Positions 47,227 to 64,000 of a DNA stretch of 64,000 nucleotides are shown one piece after another (position 1 is the first letter of the stretch; each line of letters starts with the position of its first letter). The stretch is from Bursaphelenchus xylophilus (taxonomy: Eukaryota; Nematoda; Chromadorea; Rhabditida; Aphelenchoididae). The notes under the pieces are model-generated. The model searched no databases. It had not been told where the DNA came from and worked only from the letters and a program-made list of their open reading frames with translations. A program made the translations under genes and the position numbers. The stretch covers positions 5,704,001-5,768,000 of the forward strand of contig CAJFCV020000002.1 of the NCBI GenBank assembly GCA_904066235.2. The letters run 5' to 3'.

Positions 47227-49677
47227 TATAAAGTACGGGTATATACAGGTTGTAAATATCTACCAATTTTAAATAAAGGGTAGCTGGTAAATCTCTTTGT
47301 TTTTGTGAACTATCTAGATGAACCCAAAATGGAGATCGCAGAAGTTGTTGACAATCACAAAATTGCATAAAATAAAGTTCATACGAGAACCCCTTTGACG
47401 TTGTTAATTGGATTTAGCCTGGGGATAACCTTTTTCTTGTTCTACAGGGTGGTTCGGCCGGAGCTTCCAACCTTATTTCAAGTATTTCTCCGGCAATACA
47501 CGGTTTGCCCAAAACGACAAAAAAACGCCCGAAAAGACTTTTCTTGTTTTTTGCGAAAACCACTTTATACGATCAAAGTTTCAGAGAACTAACTGGGATG
47601 TTCACCTTGCAAGGCATTCTAAGCGTTACTGAAGATTGTGATTGATATAATTAGCATAAAGAAACACAATATTATCATCCGGTACTAGAAATGTCTTGTT
47701 AATAGACAAATATTATCTTGGCCAATGGAGTAACGAATAGGCCAAGTAGCCAACAACACAACTTTTTTTGCGTAATTCTTGGATTAAACCGGAATTTTTA
47801 TTATATCTTTGCCTATTTTTATATTGTACATGCACCACGCTTTTTGGTTACACTCATCTACTTCGACTTGCACCCTATCAGCACATTTTTCGCCATCTCT
47901 AGTTCATTTGGGGACTACCCTCGTTCCCTGTCAGTCCTACTGTGCTTAAAAAAATTGAAATATCGCAATACTCAGTGCATCAGAAAAATCGGAAAAATTA
48001 TTCTCCGTAATAAAATTAATATTATATTATGTAACAATAATATAACTACAATCATCATTCTTCAAATATTAAACCTGTGTGCCGCCCTTCCATAAAGATC
48101 ATCATAATGGGACATTAAATCATTTTTCTACTACCACTACCAGTTTCCCGATGGTTTTGTCATCTTCACCATGATGACACTCTTTTTTCTGATTACCCTT
48201 CCACAGTTACCACATAAGTAACATTGCCTCAATACTGTTTATCTTCTCACGTCAAAATCTTTAAAAGATCAGGACAGTATCGAACATTTTTGTCAATAAT
48301 TTTAAAGGCATTATGTTTTTGATACCATATCTACGGGATTTTGGTCATGACAGAAGCTGTTAAAACCCACGGTACAGTAAAAAATTGCATCTAGCGGTGT
48401 AGTTATTTGTTGTACAGCCCAGGAGAACCGTCACGACATCCCCTAGCCATCATGAAATTTTTTTTGCAAAACTTATTGTACTCAAGGGGTGATGCTCTCA
48501 GTGGGGTCCAGAAAATCGAATTAAATTTTAGGGCTAGAATTCTGAAACTTTCCAGTATTTGACTCTAGTGTATCCCTCGTCTAACAGAATTAAAAAATTT
48601 TCACAATGTTGTGTTCTACAGTATTTATAGAGTACTGTAAAAGGCCTATTTTTTGCGATTTTTTCTTCCGTATACCGCTCACTCCGAACACCCATGCCAG
48701 AAATCAATGGGTAGATGTGGAAAATGCAAGTCAGGTTTGATAAATGCTAGTGACACTCAGACCAGACCGGCTGTAACGGTTTTTTCGACGTAAAGTTGTT
48801 TTACACATCAATTTCCAAGTACTTTTTGGACCCTTCATTGGGGTCCAGAAAATGACCCTTCAAAATTCACCAAATTGCATGAAATTTTCAAGATATGTTG
48901 TTCTGATAGTCGTGTAACTAACAAAAATCAAACATCTTGAAAATCACCTCTAAGAAGCCATATATGACCCGCTAAAAAGCGCCTTAAAATTGCACATTTT
49001 CGAAAGCTCACGGCAAGTCAGAGTTTCGACATGGACGATGGGGAAACATTCAATACGACAGAAGAAGTGTGCAAGAATTCATTTTTACTCTTATTTTCTA
49101 TCTTTCTGTTAGTCTTTGCTGTCTTTTACATTCAAACTTCTACCCTATAATTCCGGAATTTTTCACGACTCGGGCGCGAAGTGCGAAGTGCTCGGGCGCT
49201 TTTTTGTCGTTTTTTGTTCTATGTGGGCAAACCGTGTAATAATGCACCAATTTCTATAAAATTTATATCAAATTGAAGCTGAGGTAGCCCGTTTTTTGTC
49301 CACCAAATATGAGGGGCCCAAGCTCACGGAGGCCCCCATACTGACCATTGACATTTTCATTCCAAATTTTGGAGCCCGAAATCAGCGAAGCGCAGAAAAT
49401 TTTTCGCGAAGTAAAAATTTCCGATTTTTTTTTTGATATTTCGCTCTGAAATCGATAATAGTGGCGAACACAAATGAAAATCCTCAAAAATCTACATCAT
49501 TTTGTCCCGAAATTTACAACAGATGTAGAAAATCGTGCGTTGCGTGTCTTTTTCGTCCATCTAAGATGTCATAATTGCCAAACTTATTTGTTTTTAAATC
49601 GCCGTTCTAATAAAATATGTACTGGATATACTAAATTACGGTTAGTTCTAGCTTACTCAACCAACTTGGGTTCCAAA
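47227..49677. other. 2.4 kb intergenic stretch
   Basis: No supported gene. CACGGTTTGCCC with an AAAACGACAAAAAA run near 47497 reappears in reverse complement near 49205 (TTTTTTGTCGTTTT ... GGGCAAACCGTG), which suggests pieces of one dispersed repeat facing each other. The LeuRS promoter presumably lies at the right end. Confidence 0.4.
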
Positions 49678-52600
49678 ATGGCAGTCAAGGAAAGAAGAAA
49701 GGTCCATGAACTTCTGGAAGTCGAATCTAATATCCATGAACTGTGGAACAAGGAGAAACCCTTCGAATCAGATGCTCCAGAAGATGAAAAGTAGGTTTTA
49801 TTTTAGCTTGGACCTTATTTTTTAGTTCAAAGGAAAAGAAATTTTTGGTCACCTTCCCTTTCCCCTATATGAACGGTCGTCTTCATGTTGGCCACAGCTT
49901 TACAGTGTCCAAAGCCGAGTTTGCTGTTGGATTTGAACGAATGTTGGGGAAAAGGGCGCTGTTCCCTTTTGCTTTCCATGCGACTGGAATGCCAATCAAG
50001 GCTTGTGCTGATAAATTGGTAGCTGAGATCGAAGAATTCGGAAATCCTCCAGTCTTCCCGGAACAGGAGGAGGTTAAAGTAGAGAAGTCGGAGATCGACG
50101 AGATCATTAAAGACAAATCTAAGAGTAAAAAAGTATGTTACCTTTTTGCTTCATTTTTGGTTTTAGTCAAAGGCAGTTGCTAAAAGTGGTTCTTCCAAGT
50201 ACCAATGGAATATTATGAAATCTTTGGGGCTTTCCGACGAAGAAATTCCAAAATTTGCTGATCCAAATTATTGGCTGGATTACTTCCCAGATTATTGTAT
50301 CAAGGATCTTCAGCGAATGGGAGTACGTGTTGATTGGCGGAGATCTTTTATGACCACTGAAAGGAACTTGTACTTTGACAGTTTCGTTAGATGGCAGTTC
50401 AGAAAGCTGAAAGCTCTGAATTTGATCGATTTTGGAAAGAGGTAGCAACACTGCAAGCGTTTTATTTTTGTTTGTAGATATACCGTCTACTCTCCAAAAG
50501 ACGGTCAACCATGTATGGATCACGATCGTTCAGCGGGTGAAGGAGCCGGTCCTCAAGAATATACTTTGATTAAGATCAAAGTTGTTTCTGATGTTCCTGA
50601 AGCGCTGGCCAAGACCGGCAAGCCCGTGTTTCTGGTAGCTGCTACTCTTCGTCCCGAGACCATGTATGGCCAAACGAACTGCTTCATTCATCCTGAACTG
50701 AACTATGCGGCTTTTTATGTTGGTCAGAATGAAGACGAGATCTTTGTTGCCACCAAGAGAGCTGCTCGGAATATGTCATATCAAGGGTTTACGAAGGAAA
50801 CAGGAGTTGTTAAATATGTTGATGGATGTGAAGCACTGAAAGGCCAAGTTTTTATTGGAGCGAAGTTGAAAGCTCCATTGGCCACATACGAACACGTGTA
50901 TGCTCTTCCAATGATGACTATCAAGGAAGACAAGGGTACTGGAGTCGTAACAAGTGTGCCATCTGATGCTCCAGATGATCTTGTCACTTTGAATGAGTTG
51001 AAAAAGAAGCCTTTGTGGAGAGAAAAATGGGGAATTAAGGATGAACAGGTTCTGCCATTCGAGCCCGTTGAGATCATCGATATTCCCGGTTTGAGCACAC
51101 TTAGTGCGGTATTGATGGTCGAGAAATTGAAGATCCAGAGTCCCAATGAAAAAGATAAATTAGAAAATGCCAAGAAAGAAGTTTATCTCAAAGGTTTCTA
51201 CAATGGAATCATGATGGTTGGAAATCATAAGGGGAAAAAAACGGAGGAAGTGAAGAAATTGATCCAGAACGAATTAATCGAATCCAACGAAGCCGCTAAA
51301 TACATGGAGCCAGAAAAACTGATCATCAGTAGGTCAGGAGATGAGTGCGTGGTGGCTCTTTGTGATCAATGGTACCTGGACTACGGTATTGAATCTTGGA
51401 AAGAAAAGGCAAAAGAAGCTGTGGCCGAGATGGAAACTTTCGGAGATGAAGTGAGGAGGAATCTGATCCACACAATCGATTGGCTTCATGAATATGCATG
51501 TGCCAGATCGTTCGGATTGGGAACGAAATTACCGTGGGATGAGAGATATCTGATCGAGAGTTTGTCCGACTCCACCATCTACACTTCCTATTATTCTTTT
51601 GCTCATATTCTCCAAAAGGGATCCCTGGATGGAAGAGACACCAAAAATGGAGTGCAGGATGTTAAGTGAGTTACCAGTGTTGTGTGGTTAAAGCCTTATG
51701 ATTTTACAGGCCTGAGGCTTTGAATGACGCTTTCTGGGAGTATGTGTTGATAACTGGAGCTAAGTGGACTGACGACATCAAGGTGCCGAAGCCTATTGCC
51801 GACAAATGTAGAAGAGAATTCAACTTTTGGAGAGCGCCAGATCAGAGGGTTTCCGGGAAAGACCTGATCCAGAACCACTTGAGTTTTTATGTTTTCAACC
51901 ATGTGGCCATCTTTGGAAACGATAAGAACAAATGGCCTAAGGGCATCAGAGCGAATGGTCACCTGTTGCTGAATAGTGAGAAAATGTCAAAGAGTACAGG
52001 AAACTTCTTGACTCTCTCAGAAGCCATCGATCGCTTCTCTTCGGACGGAATGAGGTTGGCCTTGGCTGATGCTGGAGATGGAATTGAAGACGCCAACTTT
52101 GTTTATGATGTGGCTGATGCCGGTGCTCTGAGACTTTATAATTTGATTGAAAGTACCAAAGAAACTGTCGAAAGGAAGAACAACAATGGATATAGATCTG
52201 GAGCTTTTACAACTATAGACAAGTATTTCGACAACCGAATGGCAGCGCTGAACGCATTAACCAAAGATTCTTACATCAAAACTGAATATAAAAACGCCCT
52301 AAAATACGGTCTCTTTGAATTCCAGGTGTGTTATTATCTAATCGAAGATTAATGATTGCGTTTACGTTTAGAGCGCGAAGGAATTGTACCGAGAAATGTG
52401 TGGAGGAGAAGAGAAAATGCATCTGGATTTGATTGTGAAGTACCTGAGAACACAGGTCTTGATACTCTCTCCTATCTGTCCTCATATCAGCGAACATATC
52501 TGGAGATTGTTGGGTGAGAAGGATCTTCTGGTCAATCAATTGTGGCCTGAACCCCAGGAAGTGGATGATGATCTGAGTCGGCAACTGGAGTTCATCACTG

Positions 52601-53105
52601 AAGTTGTTAAGACTTTTCGACAGAAACTTCAGGTTGGTTGTGTTTTTTTATGATAATCTTTCTGCAGAATCACTTGACTGTCAAGGGAAAGAAGGGCCCC
52701 AAAGTTGATCCCCCAACCGAGGCTCTTATCTATGTCGCCAATAAATATCCATCCTGGCAAGCAGAGGTGTTGTCCCTTCTAAAGAATCTGGCTGTGGACA
52801 ACACTTTCCCGGATAATCGAGCAATTGCTGAGAAAACAAAGGAGTCCGAAAATCTGAAGAAGAACAAGAAGGTCATGCCTTTTGTGAACGCCGTGAAGAT
52901 CGACTACGGGGTGAGGGGAGATGTCGCTCTCTCGGATACCTGTCTGATCTCCCAAACAGAAGTTCTGGAGTCTTGTGCTCATTATATCCAATATGCTTTG
53001 AACCTGCAATCTTTCAAGGTTCTGGATGTGGAAAAGGAAGAAACACTTGACCCCAATTTTGTCGAGAAATGCCTTCCTCTCAAACCTCTAATCACCTTCA
53101 ATTAA
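49678..53105 (+). CDS. lars-1: Cytosolic leucyl-tRNA synthetase
   Basis: Class I aminoacyl-tRNA synthetase of the eukaryotic/archaeal LeuRS type, which charges tRNA-Leu with leucine. The ATG at 49678 gives [17 protein letters not shown]. The HIGH-box region is [16 protein letters not shown] and the CP1 editing domain contains [13 protein letters not shown]. The KMSKS loop is [14 protein letters not shown], and [20 protein letters not shown] is also typical. Exons are about 49678-49790, 49826-50131, 50167-50441, 50478-51666, 51711-52324, 52373-52632 and 52669-53105, with the stop after KPLITFN. The total is about 1,090 residues, near the usual cytosolic LeuRS size. There is no mitochondrial presequence. 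The symbol assumes orthology with the C. elegans gene. Confidence 0.95.
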
Positions 53106-53505
53106 GGGTACTGTACCCAAAATGACACAATTATGTCACCCAACCCTGTTACGTCTTCTTTGGCTTTCATTCCCATTGCGTCGTTCTAATGATTATATTG
53201 TTGAGTGTTAAATAATTTAAATAAAATTCATTTCGGATAAATGGGTCGTCGCTTTATCGGGCTCAAAGGCTGGACTTCTGGATGGAGAATTATTCGCATT
53301 GTGTCCTTCAAGCCTGCCGGCAATGAAAAGCCCATCCGATTCCAGGCCTCCCACACCTTGAAATACCATTATGGATATAGAAGAAAGAGTCCTTCGAATG
53401 GAATCAGGGTTACTGAATAAAATTATTGAGTTTTGTCTGTTCATTTAATATAATATAGGTGTGATTCCCTCAAATATATAATTTATAAAGAGTTTCTGTC
53501 TTGGA
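53106..53505. other. Convergent 3' interval between LeuRS and KCTD genes
   Basis: Holds two 3' flanks. A minus-strand 75-codon frame (53217-53444) lies just past the KCTD stop. It has no acceptor that I can tie to the gene, so it is treated as 3' untranslated or chance. Confidence 0.4.
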
Positions 53506-61520
<8,015 letters not shown>

Positions 61521-61714
61521 CTAAAATACGAATAAATTTTATTGTAGTTGTGTGTGCAAAATATACTTTACATAATCTAAAGGACTTTGGCGAAAAGATA
61601 AGGTCAAAATTACGAGCATTCCTGAAAAAATCGCGCCCTCGAAAAGTCATGGGAATATGAAATAAAACAGGACATTACTCGGGAATTCGGCGGTAACTCA
61701 GACGGCTTTTATTG

Positions 61715-61951
61715 TCCTAAACGGAGGTGCAAACACGAACACAAGAATGCTGTGGTTGGGTGGTCTGGCAGTGATGCCTGAGGCCGGTGCAGCTGGGGAT
61801 GGCATCTAAATCATCGGAAATTATGCGCCCAACTCTTCTGATTACTCGGTATTTGGGGGACACTTGGCCATTCACATCCTCTGGCATCACGCAAGAAGGT
61901 GTAATCAAAGGCTTTCTCGGTCTCGAGTTCTCCTTTCGTCTTCCAGAATTC
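61715..61951 (-). other. Possible exon just 3' of the chaperonin 10 gene
   Basis: An acceptor (AAGAAAGCAG) 55 bases after the Cpn10 stop opens two plausible frames. One is EFWKTKGELETEKAFDYTFL... to a stop near 61820. The other is NSGRRKENSRPRK...MPEDVNGQVSP to 61717. Neither matches a family I know. It could be an upstream exon of the KCTD gene, a downstream operon cistron or noncoding. Confidence 0.25.
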
Positions 61952-62005
61952 ACCTGCTTTCTTATTAAATGTTTTTATTCGAATAAAAATAAGGCAAGGA
62001 AACGG

Positions 62006-62406
62006 TTATTCAAATACTCCGACAATTTCGGCCTCCTTGTAGACGCAGATTTCTCGATTGTCGACCTTTATCTTCTGACCTCCGTGAAGTGGGAGGATGA
62101 CTCGATCTTTAACCTTCAGCTGATTTGGAACAACATTACCTAAAGCACAATATTATATGGTGTTACGTAATATGCAACAATATCTGATGGTATAGTGATA
62201 TCCGACAGCATACCTGACTCAGTTCTAGCTCCTTCACCCACAGCCACCACCACTCCTTCGTGGAATTTGTCGGTTTCGGATTCAGGCAGCATAATTCCAC
62301 CAGGGGTTTTGGATTTGGGTGCAGCTCTTTCCACAAGTACCCGATCGTACAATGGCCTGAGGCCGCGAAGAGCCTCACTATGACGGAGAAGCGAGAAGAA
62401 GACCAT
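62006..62406 (-). CDS. hsp-10: Mitochondrial 10 kDa chaperonin (GroES/Cpn10)
   Basis: Co-chaperonin that caps the Hsp60 ring in the mitochondrial matrix. Exon 1 starts at 62406 (MVFFSLLRHSEALRGLRPLYDRVLVERA) with the mobile-loop signature SKTPGGIMLPES, then EGVVVAVGEGARTESG. After a short intron (62145-62209), exon 2 gives NVVPNQLKVKDRVILPLHGG and ends IVGVFE, stop 62006-62008. The total is about 112 residues, as expected. The N-terminal segment before RPLYDRVLV is basic and hydrophobic like a targeting sequence. The start lies only 70 bases downstream of the glutamate-receptor-like stop on the same strand. The symbol is by assumed orthology. Confidence 0.9.
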
Positions 62407-62476
62407 TCACGACCGATGAACTTCGATATATGACATTTTCACAAATAAATCCACGAAAATAAAAATTTATTCAAAT

Positions 62477-64000
62477 TCAAAAAATAAACTTGGCGACTTT
62501 TAAAAGCTTTGGATATCGGAAGCACTTCCCTTCATGGCGCTTCTGGACCATTCTTGTATAATTTTCAACGATTAGAATAACCAATGCCACTATTATGATG
62601 ATAAAACATACAATTAGAAGTCCGGAATACGGTATTATTCTCAAAGGGGCGGGGCCTACGGACGGGGAACAGAATCGCTGAGTTTTTTTCTTGGAGAGAT
62701 TCTTATATTTCTTGACAATCCTCAATATATGTGCCTGATTCTCGAAGATGGCCTGGTTAAATTGATCAATGAGTTCAAAATCTTTTCTAAGCACAATATA
62801 AGATATAAATTATCACTTCATACCTGAAAAGAAGATGACTGGAGACCGTGGGCATTCCCGTCGTGATCTCCAATATATTGCAATACTTGAGAGTTGTGTA
62901 TTTTGTGTCCTCGTCGTCCTGTGCAAAGGAGATGTAATTCCCCGAACTGATATGAGCAAGCGTCTCGTCGATGGTCTCCACTTTCTGAAGTGGATTCTTC
63001 TCCAAGGCCCATCTGAATTCCTTAAAAAGATTTTCATCGGAATTGTAGATCTTCTCATAAAACCAAGTTTCGTATCGAGAAGCAATCATTGTTTTCTTCC
63101 CATCTCTTATCTGCCTCAAAATCAATCCTAAGCGGTCGATGGGGTTCTCAATGGATTCCGTTATGATACTAGATAAGATCCACGTGCTAAAAACTCCAAG
63201 CAGAACGGCACATTGGACGAGGGAGAAGAGAAGAATCGATAATCGGCCTAGAAATTTACTTTTTAAACTTTACTGTAATACAATCAGACCTCTGGAATTT
63301 CTGCCAACTTACCTGCAATACTTTTGAAATAAATCTTTTCTGGCTGCATTAATTGTAATCTCAACATTTGCCAACCACTCTAAGGTCATCATACACTATC
63401 CACTTTGAGTACACCTACCTCAACAACTGTAATCGGTTTTTGTTTTGTAAAGGAAGCCTCAAAGTACCGTATACAAGTGCAAACCATGATCTGAACGACC
63501 AAAGCGACCAAGATGGCCAGCCATGTGTTGGAAGAGTAAGTTCGGAAGAAACTCCACATACTGCTCGATAACCCCAAATTCTTTCCGATTATTATACTTG
63601 TATCGGTCTTAAAATTCTCCAATATTTTTTTATTTTTGGTACCTGATACATTGGATGGCTAAAAGTAAACCATCGTTTCCGTCCTTCTGTGGGCTGAAAA
63701 GGCGATGCAATTATGTCGATGGTCCCATTGTAAAGAAGAAGAAACTCTCCATGAGGCTTCCCTTCCTTGTCAATCAATGGCTTTCGGAAGAGATCACGCC
63801 GAAACTCTGAACTCAACGCCGAAACCAAAGTCAGATTCATATCGCGGACCAGGTGATTCAATATCTAAACGTTTTTTTCTCTCCAATGGAATCAGACTTA
63901 TATAGGTTTTTTATTTACCTCCACCATAAATCCCGGATACATGCAATTTACTGTAGGATGTAAGGTTGGGAACTCGCGACATTCTGAATGATCGACAGCC
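62477..64000 (-). CDS. Divergent ionotropic-glutamate-receptor-like channel, 3' part
   Basis: The 5' end lies beyond the window. Exons in order give an S1 ligand-binding lobe (HPTVNCMYPGFMVE|ILNHLVRDMNL, LYNGTIDIIASPF, GRKRWFTFSHPMYQ) and a first membrane segment (NTWLAILVALVVQIMVCTCI). Next come a pore-side segment, a third helix (LVQCAVLLGVFSTWILSSII) and an S2 lobe (DRLGLILRQIRDGKKTMIAS...NYISFAQDDEDTKYTTLKYC). A last helix (YSGLLIVCFIIIIVALVILI) and a short basic tail ending KVAKFIF follow. The usual SYTANLAAF motif of the third helix is absent. Layout matches the iGluR/IR superfamily; subtype and ligand are unknown. The stop at 62477-62479 is followed by an AATAAA and, 70 bases on, the Cpn10 start. 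Confidence 0.75.

Noticed and set aside
53217..53444. 75-codon minus-strand frame after the KCTD stop
   Set aside because: No in-phase acceptor joins it to KCTD exons and composition is unremarkable.
61787..62143. 118-codon plus-strand frame near chaperonin 10
   Set aside because: It is antisense to Cpn10 exon 2 and its flank, and codon pattern follows the minus strand.

Overview
The window looks like a stretch of nematode nuclear genome. It has many short introns (about 40-60 bases) with GT donors and T-rich ...TTTCAG or ...TTTTAG acceptors. Genes are compact and closely spaced, the intergenic DNA is AT-rich, and the spacing at the right end is operon-like. The conserved proteins are clearly animal. 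The species cannot be named from sequence alone. All exon joins below come from reading frame and splice phase by eye.

Left third (1-17.9 kb). The 5' part of an unrecognised minus-strand gene faces a large UTP20/DRIM-type ribosome-biogenesis gene (1110-15581, plus). A 5.3 kb UTP20 intron holds a complete minus-strand gene for a secreted, chaoptin-like leucine-rich-repeat protein (4830-9087). UTP20 converges on serine hydroxymethyltransferase (15721-17872, minus).

Middle-left (18-28.5 kb). Two tandem FAAH-type amidase genes (minus) share near-identical patches that suggest gene conversion. A foldback repeat lies next to the start of a strongly diverged DEAD-box RNA helicase gene (23950-27070, plus). 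One helicase intron carries a TIR element. An unrecognised minus-strand gene follows at 27.7-28.5 kb.

Centre (28.5-40.8 kb). This is gene-poor DNA around one small gene, ribosomal protein L29 (35352-35794). It holds a 36-base perfect palindrome, a 1.9 kb near-perfect inverted repeat, a 1.0 kb TIR element with a tRNA-like module inside, and a 1.4 kb inverted repeat with a tRNA-like (A box/B box) module in each arm.

Right (40.8-64 kb). In order: an SLC36-like amino-acid transporter (plus), an unrecognised multi-exon protein (plus), cytosolic leucyl-tRNA synthetase (plus), a long KCTD8/12/16-like gene (minus) with a mariner-type MITE in one intron, mitochondrial chaperonin 10 (minus), and the 3' part of a divergent ionotropic-glutamate-receptor-like gene (minus) running off the end.

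Most conserved genes serve housekeeping roles: ribosome assembly (UTP20, L29), one-carbon metabolism (SHMT), tRNA charging (LeuRS) and mitochondrial folding (Cpn10). A second group concerns signalling: amidases of the FAAH family, a GABA-B-auxiliary-like KCTD protein, a glutamate-receptor-like channel and an amino-acid transporter. No prokaryotic system, CRISPR array or rRNA was seen. The most unusual material is the set of long inverted repeats, several with Pol III-like boxes, and the degenerate helicase.
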